From the NCBI RefSeq assembly GCF_001417735.1, contig NZ_BBUZ01000023.1, positions 83,631 through 147,630 of the forward strand: DNA of 64,000 bases, in the 5' to 3' direction. Below the pieces are notes generated by a model. The model worked only from the letters and a program-made list of their open reading frames with translations. It made no database searches and was not told the origin of the DNA. This DNA is from Streptomyces sp. NBRC 110028. GTDB lineage: Bacteria; Actinomycetota; Actinomycetes; Streptomycetales; Streptomycetaceae. Position 1 is the first letter of the stretch; each line of letters begins with the position of its first letter. The position numbers were made by a program, and so were the translations under genes. Positions 12,118-20,339 of the stretch are shown in pieces.

Positions 12118-13389
12118 ATGGGCAAGCCGAACTGGCGGTCGCACCGGTCGCTGGGATTATCACTCGTGCTCGTGCTGGCCGTCGGCGCCGGGCTGACCTG
12201 GTGGCTGACGCGGGGGCCGGACGAGTACGGGGAACGGGTCAGCGGGCCGCATGGCGCGTACCCCTCCTCCCGTACCGGCGCCCCGGCCGCACCCGGCCGC
12301 TTCACACGCAGGGTCAACGACGCCGTGGACATCGTCGACGGGCTCTCCTTCCATCTCTCCGGGCACACCGAGAAGATCCACGCCCAGGGCCTCGTAGCCC
12401 GTAATCTGCGCACCGGCAAGACGTACTGGCACTACAAGCGGGACGGGAAGCGCATCGAGGCGGTGCGCGTCGCGGAGGGCACCGCGGTCCTGCGGTACTT
12501 CGACGGCCCGCTGATCGCCGTCGACATGCGCTCCGGCAGGCGGCGCTGGTACCAGGACCTCCCCGAGGAGCGCCGGTCCGGCGACGGGTTGTGGATCGCG
12601 AACGGCGTCGTCGCGATGTACACCGAGGGCAAGCTCGTGGCGTTCGACCTGAAGTCCGGCAAGCGGTCGTGGACCGCCGGGGTTCCCCGGTCCTGCCGCC
12701 TCGACAGAGTCCGGTACATCGTGCCCACCGCCTTCGGGGTCGAGGCCACCTGCGGCGGTGGGCCCCTCGCCGAAGACGTCGTCCTGGGGATCGACGCCCG
12801 GCGCGGCACGGTGCGCTGGCGCCATCCCGACTGGATGGGCGGTCTCCGCTATCTGAACCTCACCGACCACACCGTGTTCGCGCCCTACTGGAGGGACAAC
12901 AAGCACACAGCCGTGATCGACGTCTCCGGAGCCGAGCCGACCATCCGCACCGCGCCCAACCCGGACCTGGACTGGGACGGGCAGGACGGCACCGTCGTGA
13001 CGACGACGTTCGGCAAGGAGGGCAAGCTGTGGAGAGGGGACAACGTACTGCGGGCACGCGGCGCGGAGGACGGACGCGTCCGGTGGACCCACCACGCGCC
13101 GAGGGACCGGCGGTTCGGGCGGACGCTGGTCACGGAGGGCCGGGTGTACGTCGTGGAGCAACCGCAGGAGGACCGCGACCACAAGCCCGAGCCCGGCCCC
13201 ACCCGGCTGCTGGTCCTTGACCTGGCGAGCGGGAAGACGCTGCACACCGCCCCCGTGCCCGCGCCCGCCCACCACGACTACGTCGGCACCCTCGACGCCT
13301 GGGTGGTGCGGGACGGCGTCGTGGCCGTCGCGTGGGATGCCGACACCCCCTACCACGACCCCGTCGACTTCACCGTCCTCGGCGGCTGA
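12118..13389 (+). CDS. Membrane-anchored PQQ-like beta-propeller protein
   Basis: 423 aa from an ATG preceded by CAGGGGGGTTC. A short basic start is followed by one transmembrane segment (LGLSLVLVLAVGAGLTWWLT, ~14-33) with no cleavage site. The remainder carries PQQ-enzyme-type blades, seen as repeated GKTYWHYK, SGRRRWYQDL, SGKRSWTAGV, RGTVRWRHPD and DGRVRWTHHA units. Most likely an extracytoplasmic scaffold or sensor-type propeller; no catalytic residues or PQQ ligands are recognisable. It is divergent from the metE-like gene with a 70-bp gap. Confidence 0.75.
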   Translation: MGKPNWRSHRSLGLSLVLVLAVGAGLTWWLTRGPDEYGERVSGPHGAYPSSRTGAPAAPGRFTRRVNDAVDIVDGLSFHLSGHTEKIHAQGLVARNLRTGKTYWHYKRDGKRIEAVRVAEGTAVLRYFDGPLIAVDMRSGRRRWYQDLPEERRSGDGLWIANGVVAMYTEGKLVAFDLKSGKRSWTAGVPRSCRLDRVRYIVPTAFGVEATCGGGPLAEDVVLGIDARRGTVRWRHPDWMGGLRYLNLTDHTVFAPYWRDNKHTAVIDVSGAEPTIRTAPNPDLDWDGQDGTVVTTTFGKEGKLWRGDNVLRARGAEDGRVRWTHHAPRDRRFGRTLVTEGRVYVVEQPQEDRDHKPEPGPTRLLVLDLASGKTLHTAPVPAPAHHDYVGTLDAWVVRDGVVAVAWDADTPYHDPVDFTVLGG

Positions 13390-13405
13390 CGGACGGCTTC
13401 CGGAC

Positions 13406-14095
13406 TCAGCCGCGCGGACGGATCTGAAGGTCCGTGATCTCCGCGTCGTGCGGGAGGTCGAGGGCGGTGAGGACGGTCGTCGCGACGGTCCCCGGCGCGA
13501 TCCAGCGTTCCGCGTCGTACTCCTTGCCCTCCTGCTGATGGACCTTCACCTGCATCGGCGTCGCCGTGCGCCCCGGGTAGACGGTCGTCACGCGCACACC
13601 GTTACCGCTCTCCTCCCAGCGCAGCGCGTCGGCCAGCGCCTTCAGACCGTGCTTGCTGGCCGCGTACGCGCCCCACTGGGCGTTGGCGCGCAAGCCCGCG
13701 CCGGAGTTGACGAAGACGACATGGCCCTGCGCCAGCCGGAGCTGCGGCAGGAGCAGCCGGGTCAGCTCGGCGGGCGAGACGAGGTTGGCGGCGAGCTGCC
13801 GGTTCCACGCCTTGGGCGTCAGCTCGCCGATCTCGCCGAGGTCGACCACGCCCGCGATGTGCAGCAGCGAGTCCAGCCGCTCCGGCAGCGCCTGGTGACT
13901 CAGCGCCCACGACAGCTTCTCCGGGTCCCCCAGGTCGCCGACGACCGTACGCACCCCCGGGAACCGCCCGGCCAGCTCCTTCGCCCGGCCGGCGTCCCGC
14001 GCCAGCAGCCACAGCTCATCGCCCCGCTCGGCCAGCCGCTCGGTGACCGCCGCGCCGATGCCCGAGCCTGCCCCAGTGATCAAATGCGTTCCCAT
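13406..14095 (-). CDS. Short-chain dehydrogenase/reductase
   Basis: 229 aa. The Rossmann nucleotide-binding motif TGAGSGIG sits directly at the N-terminus, and the catalytic YxxxK is YAASK. PGRTATPMQ follows, as in classical SDRs. The charged residues after strand 2 (LLARDAGRAKEL) fit NADP(H). The ATG at 14095 is chosen because MGTHLITGAGSG begins the fold; an ATG 11 codons upstream is also open. It converges with the propeller gene (17-bp gap) and diverges from the secreted SRPBCC gene, whose palindromic operator could affect both. Substrate unknown. Confidence 0.88.
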   Translation of the reverse strand: MGTHLITGAGSGIGAAVTERLAERGDELWLLARDAGRAKELAGRFPGVRTVVGDLGDPEKLSWALSHQALPERLDSLLHIAGVVDLGEIGELTPKAWNRQLAANLVSPAELTRLLLPQLRLAQGHVVFVNSGAGLRANAQWGAYAASKHGLKALADALRWEESGNGVRVTTVYPGRTATPMQVKVHQQEGKEYDAERWIAPGTVATTVLTALDLPHDAEITDLQIRPRG

Positions 14096-14177
14096 GCCCC
14101 CAGCTTGCCGCACCGGCTCCGGCCCCACGGCATCGCCCTTCCGGCGCGACGCTAGATCTTCACGCTTTGGTTTGAGG

Positions 14178-14187
14178 TTCTTACGAA
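14178..14187. promoter_or_regulatory. Upstream half-site of a repeated operator
   Basis: TTCTTACGAA matches TTCTAACGAA at 14223-14232 in 9 of 10 positions. The two copies flank the -35/-10 region of the SRPBCC gene promoter, as expected for a repressor that binds two sites. Confidence 0.4.
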
Positions 14188-14192
14188 ACCCA

Positions 14193-14222
14193 TTGACACT
14201 GCCTCCGACTCTGCGTTAGAAC
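14193..14222 (+). promoter_or_regulatory. Promoter of the secreted SRPBCC gene
   Basis: A perfect TTGACA (14193-14198) is followed, after 18 nt, by TAGAAC (14217-14222). The local DNA is AT-richer than its surroundings. The -10 lies inside the GTTAGAA-C-TTCTAAC palindrome. Confidence 0.6.
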
Positions 14223-14229
14223 TTCTAAC
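14215..14229. promoter_or_regulatory. Palindromic operator overlapping the -10
   Basis: GTTAGAA-C-TTCTAAC is a perfect 7-1-7 inverted repeat covering the -10 hexamer. Such dyads are typical of MarR/TetR/PadR-type repressors. No such repressor gene adjoins it, so the regulator is presumably elsewhere. Confidence 0.55.
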
Positions 14230-14265
14230 GAACACGAGAACGACTAACCTCTCCTGGAGGACCCG

Positions 14266-14886
14266 ATGCCGCGCATCCGCCCGTTAGCCACCTTGTTCGC
14301 GATCCCGCTCGCCGTCGCCGCCACCCTCGGAACGGCCACCCCGTCCGCCCAAGCCGCCTCCGGCGGTGCGCCCGCATGCCGAGGAGAAGGCGTCGACCCC
14401 GCCGCGCAGATCCGCCACCGGACCGACACCGTGATCAAGGCGCCGCTCAGCACCATCTGGAAGCTGCAGACCGACGTGGAGCGCTGGCCCGCCTGGCAGG
14501 CCCCCGTCCTCACCATGAAGCGCCTCGACCCGGGCCCCCTGCACAAGGGGTCGCGGTTCCGGTGGACCACCCCGGCGCCCGCCACCCCCACGACGCCCGG
14601 GACCACCCTGAGCATCACCTCGACCGTCCGCCAACTCCAGCGCGGCTCCTGCATCCTGTGGAGCGGGCCCGCGATCGGCGAAGGACTGCGCATCGACGAA
14701 GGTGTCCACCTGTGGAAGTTCACCAAGGTCAAGGGCGGTGTGCGGGTGCACACCGAGGAGACATGGACCGGCGAGCAGGTCGAAGCCGATGTCCCCACCG
14801 CGACCGAGGCCCTTGGCCAGGGCCTCGAACAGTGGCTACGCGACCTGAAGGCCACCGCCGAAGCGGATCAGACCGACTCCAGGTAG
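14266..14886 (+). CDS. Secreted SRPBCC (START-like) family protein
   Basis: 206 aa. A Sec signal peptide (LATLFAIPLAVAATLGTA, cleavage after SAQAA) leads into a polyketide cyclase/START-like fold: IRHRTDTVIKAPLSTIWKLQ, DVERWPAWQAPV, RFRWTTPAPAT and HLWKFTKVKGGVRVHTEETW. These domains bind hydrophobic ligands; the ligand is unknown. RBS CTGGAGG lies 7 nt before the ATG. It is driven by a clear TTGACA/TAGAAC promoter with an overlapping palindrome, so expression is probably inducible. The last 19 nt overlap the convergent LOG-type gene. Confidence 0.8.
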   Translation: MPRIRPLATLFAIPLAVAATLGTATPSAQAASGGAPACRGEGVDPAAQIRHRTDTVIKAPLSTIWKLQTDVERWPAWQAPVLTMKRLDPGPLHKGSRFRWTTPAPATPTTPGTTLSITSTVRQLQRGSCILWSGPAIGEGLRIDEGVHLWKFTKVKGGVRVHTEETWTGEQVEADVPTATEALGQGLEQWLRDLKATAEADQTDSR

Positions 14887-15395
14887 GTCATCGCCTCCAC
14901 GCCGTTCTCCGCGAAGTGCACCAGCTCGCCGAGCGGACGCGGCAGGAAACCCTCGGCCTCCATCCGCTGGAACTGCTGCTTCAGCCCGTCGTAGAACCCC
15001 GCCGCGTTCAGCAGCACGACCGGCTTGATGTGCAGCCCGTGCTTCTTCAGCTCCAGGATCTCCGTCGCCTCGTCCAGCGTTCCGGTCCCGCCCACCATGA
15101 TCACCACCGCGTCGGCGCGGGCGAGGAGCTGCGCCTTGCGGTCCGCGAGGTCCTTGGCGATCACCATCTCGTCGGCGTCCTCCCGGGCCTTCGCGGCGAG
15201 GAATTCCACCGAGATCCCGACCAGCCGCCCGCCGTGCTCCTGCACCCCGTCGGCCATGACCTTCATCAGCCCGACGTCCGACCCGCCCCAGACGAGGGTG
15301 TGTCCGCCCTTGCCGATCAGCTCGGCGAACTCCCGGGCGGGGGTGGTGTAGCGGTCGTCGAGGTCGGCGGCGGAGCAGAAGACGCAGATGTTCAT
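14868..15395 (-). CDS. LOG family (TIGR00730) nucleotide phosphoribohydrolase
   Basis: 175 aa from the ATG at 15395; a GTG at 15404 is an alternative. The fold-defining residues are VWGGSDVGLMKVMADG and the catalytic VGGTGTLDE (101-108), preceded by the conserved RK of ADRKAQLLARAD. LOG proteins cleave the N-glycosidic bond of nucleoside 5'-monophosphates: cytokinin ribotides in plants and some actinobacteria, AMP-like substrates elsewhere. The gene sits 10 nt after the 98-aa gene on the same strand and overlaps the SRPBCC gene tail by 19 nt. Confidence 0.88.
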   Translation of the reverse strand: MNICVFCSAADLDDRYTTPAREFAELIGKGGHTLVWGGSDVGLMKVMADGVQEHGGRLVGISVEFLAAKAREDADEMVIAKDLADRKAQLLARADAVVIMVGGTGTLDEATEILELKKHGLHIKPVVLLNAAGFYDGLKQQFQRMEAEGFLPRPLGELVHFAENGVEAMTYLESV

Positions 15396-15405
15396 GCCGG
15401 TCACT

Positions 15406-15702
15406 CTACGAGCCGGGCCGGGCACCTTCACGGCTCCGCGCCACGCGGATCGCGTCGCGCAGGGCTTCGGAGAGGCGAGCGGAGAGAAAGCGGAATTCGC
15501 CGAGCGGGACTTGGGGATCGGCGAGCATCGCGCGAGCGTGTGCCAGGAGTTCGTCGCCGGTGGAGAGCTGCATGGCCTCGACCTCGTCGGCGAGAGCGGA
15601 TACGCGGCCGCTTCCGTCGGTGGAGAGATAGCACGGGCGGCCGTCGTCGGTCGTCCAGGGTAGCAAGCGGAGACCGGTCGGTGAGGTGACTTCGTGCGAC
15701 AT
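15406..15702 (-). CDS. Conserved hypothetical 98-aa protein beside XRE/DUF397 pair
   Basis: No named domain recognised. It starts MSHEVTSPTGLRLLPWTTDD and continues with a hydrophilic body rich in charged helices (DEVEAMQLSTGDELLAHARA, ARLSEALRDAIRVARS), suggesting a small helical cytosolic protein. It is divergent from the XRE regulator gene (102 bp between starts) and 10 nt upstream of the LOG gene. In streptomycetes XRE/DUF397 pairs often have such a short third partner gene nearby, so it may belong to that module. Confidence 0.65.
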   Translation of the reverse strand: MSHEVTSPTGLRLLPWTTDDGRPCYLSTDGSGRVSALADEVEAMQLSTGDELLAHARAMLADPQVPLGEFRFLSARLSEALRDAIRVARSREGARPGS

Positions 15703-15804
15703 GTGCCCACTGTCACAGGTCGCGTCTAGCCTGGTCGCGGAATCGGCATAACGGTGCGTGACGGGTTCGCGACCGTGCGATCTGTGCGATGGGGAGGGGA
15801 ACCG

Positions 15805-16623
15805 TTGACCGAACGGAAGAAGAAGCCGTCACCGGCCGCGAAGGTCTTCGGAGCGCAGTCCCGCATGATGCGGGAACGGCTCGGCTGGACCATGAAGGAC
15901 CTGGAGAAGCGGATTCCGTATACGGAGTCGATGATCGCCAAGGTGGAGCGCGCCGAGCGGGTGCCGAAGCCGCCGTATGTGGTGGCGGTGGACGAAGCGC
16001 TCGCCGCGCAGGGGCTGCTGATCGAGGCGGCGAAGCTGCTGTGGCAGGACGGGCCGCCGGAATGGACGCAGGAGTACCGCGAGTTGCAGGCCCAGGCGTT
16101 GTCGCTGTGGGTGTACTCCACGCACATCCTGCATGGGTTGCTCCAGACGGAGGACTACGCGCGGGCGGTGTTCCGGTCCGTACGCCCCAGCCTGGATGAG
16201 GAAGCGGTGGAGCTTGCCGTACAGAGGCGGCTTGCGACGCAACAACTCCTGCACCGCAAGCCCGCGCCCAGGCTGGCTTTCGTCCTGGAAGAGGCCGTAC
16301 TCAAGAAGATGACCGGCGGCCGGGCCGTGTGGGAAGGCCAGTTGCGTCACCTGCTGAAGTGCGCCGAACTGCACAATGTGCAACTACAGATCATGCCGAA
16401 CTCCCGCGAGACCAATGCCGGGGTCGAGGGCCCGTTCGTCTTGCTGGAGACGCCAAACCACTGCACGCTTGGCTACGTTTCAGGCCAGCAAGGCAGCTAC
16501 TTTCTCGCGGACGCTGAAGACGTGAGCATGCTCAGCCACCGCTATGGCACCATCCAGTCGCAAGCCCTCGATCCCGAGTCATCCGTGGCTTTCATCAAGC
16601 GACTGCTGGCAGGAGACAAATGA
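15805..16623 (+). CDS. XRE-family regulator with DUF5753 (WhiJ/AbaA-ORFA-like)
   Basis: 272 aa from TTG at 15805, chosen because GGGGAGGGGA lies just before it; a GTG 17 codons upstream is open but has no ribosome-binding site. The N-terminal helix-turn-helix (VFGAQSRMMRERLGWTMKDL, YTESMIAKVERAER) binds DNA. The C-terminal DUF5753 runs from ALSLWVYSTHILHGLLQTEDYA to the end. The stop overlaps the DUF397 start (ATGA), the standard arrangement for these pairs. The DUF397 protein commonly acts with the regulator in controlling development or antibiotic production. No target can be inferred. Confidence 0.88.
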   Translation: MTERKKKPSPAAKVFGAQSRMMRERLGWTMKDLEKRIPYTESMIAKVERAERVPKPPYVVAVDEALAAQGLLIEAAKLLWQDGPPEWTQEYRELQAQALSLWVYSTHILHGLLQTEDYARAVFRSVRPSLDEEAVELAVQRRLATQQLLHRKPAPRLAFVLEEAVLKKMTGGRAVWEGQLRHLLKCAELHNVQLQIMPNSRETNAGVEGPFVLLETPNHCTLGYVSGQQGSYFLADAEDVSMLSHRYGTIQSQALDPESSVAFIKRLLAGDK

Positions 16624-16871
16624 ACACCGAACTTGCCTGGTTCAAGAGCAGCTACAGCGGTGGGCAGGACGAAGCCTGCGTCGAAGTAGCCGTCGAATGG
16701 TGCAAGTCCAGCTACAGCGGTGCCGAAGGCGAAGCCTGCGTCGAGGTCGCCGCGTGCCCTGATGCCGTGCACGTCCGCGACTCCAAGGACACCGCGATAC
16801 CGGCCCTCACCGTCCCCGCACCCGCCTGGGCGGCCTTCGTGTCCTTCGCTGCCGCCCGCGACGCGGACTGA
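16620..16871 (+). CDS. DUF397 protein with duplicated N-terminal motif
   Basis: 83 aa, against the usual ~60-70. The DUF397 signature W(F/C)KSSYSG...ACVEVA occurs twice in tandem, at residues 6-25 and 26-45, and is followed by a single VHVRDSKD and the C-terminal WAAFVSFA. The extra length is an exact 60-bp unit repeated at 16638-16697 and 16698-16757. Translation is coupled to the XRE gene by a 4-nt overlap. DUF397 proteins partner XRE/DUF5753 regulators. Confidence 0.9.
   Translation: MNTELAWFKSSYSGGQDEACVEVAVEWCKSSYSGAEGEACVEVAACPDAVHVRDSKDTAIPALTVPAPAWAAFVSFAAARDAD
16638..16757 (+). repeat. 60-bp in-frame tandem duplication inside DUF397 gene
   Basis: Two 60-bp units each encode W-x-KSSYSG-x4-EACVEVA. 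They have diverged at several codons (for example AAGAGC against AAGTCC), so the duplication is not brand new. Confidence 0.85.
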
Positions 16872-16951
16872 TTGTCAGTGGCCCCTCCTACGGTCTGAGC
16901 AGTGGGGCCCACCGGACAAGGCGGCGGGCCCGTCCTGGGGAGGGGTCTGCC

Positions 16952-18385
16952 GTGTCGACGACGTATCTGGAGCTGTCGCAGGAAGGCGAAGGCGCACACA
17001 AGTTCTACGAGGTCGCCGTCAACGGGCTGACCGTGACGGTGCGGTACGGGCGGATCGGCGCCGCCGGGCAGACGCAGACGTCGACGTTCGCCACGGCGGA
17101 GAAGGCGAAGGCCGCCGCCGCGAAGAAGCTCGGGGAGAAGGCCCGCAAGGGATACGCCCCGGCCGTTCCCGGGCAGCGGGCCCCGCGCCGGGTGACCCGG
17201 CGCCAGGTGACCTCCGCTCCGTCCACCGCGCGTGCCGTGGCCCCCGTGCTGTGGCGATTCCGCACCGGCTCGTCGGCCTTCGGCATCCACGTCGATGACG
17301 ACCGGTGCTGGGTCGGCAACCAGGCGGGGGATGTCTTCACCCTGGACCACGACGGCGGCGTCCTCGCCCACTTCAACCTGCCGGACGGGGTGAAGTGCCT
17401 GGTCGCCGACGACTTCTGGATCTACGCGGGCTGCGACGACGGCAAGGTCTACGACCTGTCCTCGAAGCTGCCGTTCGCGGCGTACGACATCGCGTCCGAC
17501 ATCGACATCTTCTGGCTGGACATCCATGAGGGCGTCCTCAATGTCTCGGACCAGGACGGCCGGCTCACCGTCATCGACCACGAGGACGAGCACCAGTGGG
17601 CCCGCCGCAGCCAGGGCAAGCATGCCTGGATGGTCCGCGCCGATGACCGGGCCGTCTACCACGGCCACGAACAGGGCATCACCGCCTACGCTCCCGACGG
17701 CGGCGGCGAGCTGTGGCACAGGCAGACCACGGGCAGCGTTCTGTTCGGCTGGCAGGAGGACGACAGCGTGTACGCGGGGACCGGGCGCCACGTGGTCCAG
17801 CGGCTGTCGAAGGCGACCGGCGTGGTCGAGGCGACCTATGCCTGTGACGGCGCGGTGTACTCGTGCGCCACCTCGCCCGGTGGGCGGTTCGTCTTCGCCG
17901 GTGACTCGGCGTCGTCGGTCTACTGCTTCGACCAGGACGGCACACGCCTGTGGAAGCTCGGCACGGGCGGGGGCTCGGCGCTGTCGATGCAGTACCGCGA
18001 CGACCGGTTGTACCTGGTGACCACGGACGGCTCGCTGGTGTGCGTGGACGCGAGCGAGGCGGCCATCTCGGCGGCGCATCAGGGCACGGTCCCGGCGGTG
18101 CGGGACGTCAAGCTCGCCGCCGCCATGCCGACCTACGCCCCGGCCACGGCCGTGGGATCGGTGGCCACCGTCACCCAGGCCCCGGCCGGGTCGGTCGTCG
18201 TCGAGTGCGTCCAGGACGGCGGCCGGGTCCGGGTGCGCGTGGTGTCCGAGGGCTACGACCCGTCCTGGAAGGTCCAGTTCCCGCGCGCGATACGGGAGCC
18301 CGGGGCGCGCTATGTCGTGGACACCCTGCACGCGGCGGCCGGGGGCTTCTACCGGGTCCGCGGTGACATCCGGCGGCTGCTCTGA
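16952..18385 (+). CDS. WGR domain fused to a beta-propeller
   Basis: 477 aa from a GTG preceded by GGGGAGGGGTCTGCC. Residues ~1-75 are a WGR domain (KFYEVAVNGLTVTVRYGRIG, then STFATAEKAKAAAAKKLGEK), a nucleic-acid-binding module known from PARPs and MolR. A basic linker (PRRVTRRQ) leads to a ~350-residue WD40/PQQ-like propeller whose blades show recurring xVYxG/xVYCFDQDG patterns (WVGNQAGDVFTLDHDG, YAGCDDGKVYDLSS, FAGDSASSVYCFDQDG). It has no signal peptide and is cytosolic. WGR-propeller fusions are seen in actinobacteria without known function. An SH3-like or OB-like tail (VVVECVQDGGRVRVRVVSEG) closes the protein. Confidence 0.8.
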   Translation: MSTTYLELSQEGEGAHKFYEVAVNGLTVTVRYGRIGAAGQTQTSTFATAEKAKAAAAKKLGEKARKGYAPAVPGQRAPRRVTRRQVTSAPSTARAVAPVLWRFRTGSSAFGIHVDDDRCWVGNQAGDVFTLDHDGGVLAHFNLPDGVKCLVADDFWIYAGCDDGKVYDLSSKLPFAAYDIASDIDIFWLDIHEGVLNVSDQDGRLTVIDHEDEHQWARRSQGKHAWMVRADDRAVYHGHEQGITAYAPDGGGELWHRQTTGSVLFGWQEDDSVYAGTGRHVVQRLSKATGVVEATYACDGAVYSCATSPGGRFVFAGDSASSVYCFDQDGTRLWKLGTGGGSALSMQYRDDRLYLVTTDGSLVCVDASEAAISAAHQGTVPAVRDVKLAAAMPTYAPATAVGSVATVTQAPAGSVVVECVQDGGRVRVRVVSEGYDPSWKVQFPRAIREPGARYVVDTLHAAAGGFYRVRGDIRRLL

Positions 18386-18399
18386 CGGACGACCGGATG

Positions 18400-18418
18400 C
18401 CGGGCCCCCGTCGCCCGG
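18400..18418. terminator. Possible terminator after WGR-propeller gene
   Basis: CCGGGC and GCCCGG form a 6-bp stem with a 7-nt loop, 14 nt past the stop codon. It is short but well placed. Confidence 0.4.
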
Positions 18419-18660
18419 TGCAGCGGAGCCAGGCGCCGGGCAGCCGACAGCCGGTGGGACGGCGCCCTACCAAAGAACCCCGGTAGAGAACTCCCACCCA
18501 CCCACCCCGCCAACTCATCACCCCATCGGGTGACTTGGGCGCGAATATGCCAAGGGTCGCGTTAGTCTCGCCGCAACAACCTCACACAGACGTCGGCCCC
18601 CGCCGGGACTGCCATCCCAAGGCGAGGGCCTGACCAAACCAGGAAGAGACGAGCTTCCCG

Positions 18661-19527
18661 ATGGCTGTCACGCAGTCTAGTGCGCCCGTGCGCGCTCGCG
18701 CCGACGCTCCCGCGTCCGGCGTCACCCGCATCCGCACCCGGCACACCGCCAATTTCACGGTGCTCTCGAATCGGCTCGCCCAGCGGGCGGGCAGTGCGGT
18801 GACCGTCGGCGTCGCCGCGTACATCCTGTCGCTGCCCGACGGCGCCTCCATCCGCATCGACGCGCTCTGCGCCCACTTCAAGGAGGGCCGGGCCCGGATC
18901 TCCGCCGCGCTCAACGAGCTGGAGGCGGAGGGCTGGCTGGAGCGGCGCGTCGAGCGGGGGCCAGGCGGGCGGATCGTGACGCGGACGTTCGTCTACGACG
19001 CGCCGGGCCGTACGGAGAGCGACGCGCCGTCGGCCGTGCCGCCCGTCGTCGGGGCGCCCGTCGCGGAGCCGGGACCGAAGCCGGGACCGAAGCCGGAAGC
19101 GGCGCAGGCACATGCGCCGGAACCGGCGCAGGAAGCGGCGCAGGGCGCCGCGCCCGATCCCCGGGCCGCCGCCGTCCTCGGCTCCCTGCGCCACCGCGAC
19201 CGGCGCCTCGTGCTGTCCGAGCGAGAGACCGCCGCGCTGGCGCCCGCCGTCGCGGAGTGGCTGGACCGTGGGGTCGGGCCGTACGAGATCGCCGAGGCTC
19301 TGACCTCGGGGCTCCCCGACCGCATCGACCGCCGTCCGGTGCGGCTGCTCGCCTACCGCCTGGCCGCCCTGCGGCCGCCGGAGCCCGCCGCCGCCGACCC
19401 GGCGCCGCCCCGTCCGATGCCCTTCCAGGACTGCGACGGCTGCGACCGCGTCTTCCGCGCGCCCCAGCCGGGGCGCTGCCGCGACTGCCGAGCCTCGGCG
19501 GCCAGCTCGGCGCTACTCGCCGCTTAA
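18661..19527 (+). CDS. Winged-helix protein with C-terminal zinc-ribbon-like cysteines
   Basis: 288 aa. After a basic N-terminus, ~25-110 form a winged helix of a type found in replication initiators and some regulators: TRHTANFTVLSNRLAQRAG, ISAALNELEAEGWLERRVER. A Pro/Ala-rich linker (~120-165) follows, then a second helical domain (VLSERETAALAPAVAEWLDR). The last ~30 residues carry four cysteines in CDGCDRVF...CRDCRA, a probable zinc site. Homologues are common in Streptomyces and annotated only as helix-turn-helix proteins. The 275-bp upstream gap is AT-richer than its surroundings and should hold its promoter. Confidence 0.7.
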   Translation: MAVTQSSAPVRARADAPASGVTRIRTRHTANFTVLSNRLAQRAGSAVTVGVAAYILSLPDGASIRIDALCAHFKEGRARISAALNELEAEGWLERRVERGPGGRIVTRTFVYDAPGRTESDAPSAVPPVVGAPVAEPGPKPGPKPEAAQAHAPEPAQEAAQGAAPDPRAAAVLGSLRHRDRRLVLSERETAALAPAVAEWLDRGVGPYEIAEALTSGLPDRIDRRPVRLLAYRLAALRPPEPAAADPAPPRPMPFQDCDGCDRVFRAPQPGRCRDCRASAASSALLAA

Positions 19528-19710
19528 CCGTGACGTGAACCCACGCTCTCCGACCTGAAGGAAGAGGAATGACCGCATGACGCCCGCACACCGCGGCACC
19601 CCGCGCTCGCCTGCCGCACGCACGACGTCGCCCATAGCGCCGACTGTGTGCAGGGACACATACGCACAGCTACCCTGGCAGAGGCCAGGGTCACGAGGGG
19701 AGGGCACACC

Positions 19711-20271
19711 ATGACAGCGCAGATGGAGAGCCCAGTGCAGACCGAAGAGATGCGGCGCTTCGAGGAATTCGACGCGGCATTCCCGGACTACCACGCCGAG
19801 ATGATCGATGGAGAGGTCTACGTCAGCACCTTGGTTACCAGCGCCCATGGGCAGATGGTCATGGCCATCGGAGCCCAGCTCATGTCCAGGTGGTGTGTCA
19901 TGACCGAGGTCGACACCCTCTACGACGGCTGGCACGGCACGACGCTACTCAGGCCGGACATCTCCGTCGCGGATCCCTCCTACCGAGGGACGCGACTCGC
20001 CACGTTTCCGGCCGACGAGATCATTCTCGTCGTCGAGGTCGTCTCGGAGTCCAATCCGGAGAACGACACCGAGAAGAAGGTCAAGAAGTACGCCCTCGCC
20101 GGGATCCCGTACCACCTGATCGTCAACCCCATCCAGGGGAGGTGCCTGCTCTACTCGCTGCCCAGCGGGGACCACTACCGCGGATCGGTTGAGGCCGACT
20201 TCGGGGAACCGGTGCCGATTGGTGATCCGATCGACATGACGCTCGACACCAAGGCTCTCTACACGTACTGA
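19711..20271 (+). CDS. Uma2-family (DUF820) PD-(D/E)xK nuclease-fold protein
   Basis: 186 aa from the ATG at 19711, which has a GAGGGGAGGG site; an upstream in-frame ATG lacks one. The Uma2 core is visible: the conserved E of YHAEMIDGEVYVS, D of LLRPDISVADPSY, and EVVSESN preceding the lysine pair EKKVKKYALAGIPYHLIV. This matches the D...ExD/E...K arrangement of the restriction-endonuclease fold. Uma2 proteins are abundant in cyanobacteria and actinobacteria with unknown biological targets. It stands alone and converges with the betaine methyltransferase. Confidence 0.88.
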   Translation: MTAQMESPVQTEEMRRFEEFDAAFPDYHAEMIDGEVYVSTLVTSAHGQMVMAIGAQLMSRWCVMTEVDTLYDGWHGTTLLRPDISVADPSYRGTRLATFPADEIILVVEVVSESNPENDTEKKVKKYALAGIPYHLIVNPIQGRCLLYSLPSGDHYRGSVEADFGEPVPIGDPIDMTLDTKALYTY

Positions 20272-20283
20272 GCGACCCACAAG

Positions 20284-20315
20284 CGGCCGGTGGCGGGCCC
20301 GCCCGCCACCGGCCG
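20284..20315. terminator. Bidirectional terminator, Uma2 gene / betaine methyltransferase
   Basis: Arms CGGCCGGTGGCGGG and CCCGCCACCGGCCG form a perfect 14-bp stem with loop CCCG. It stands 12 nt after the Uma2 stop and 24 nt beyond the methyltransferase stop, between convergent genes. Confidence 0.8.
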
Positions 20316-20339
20316 TACCGGGTTACCGAACGGACCGGG

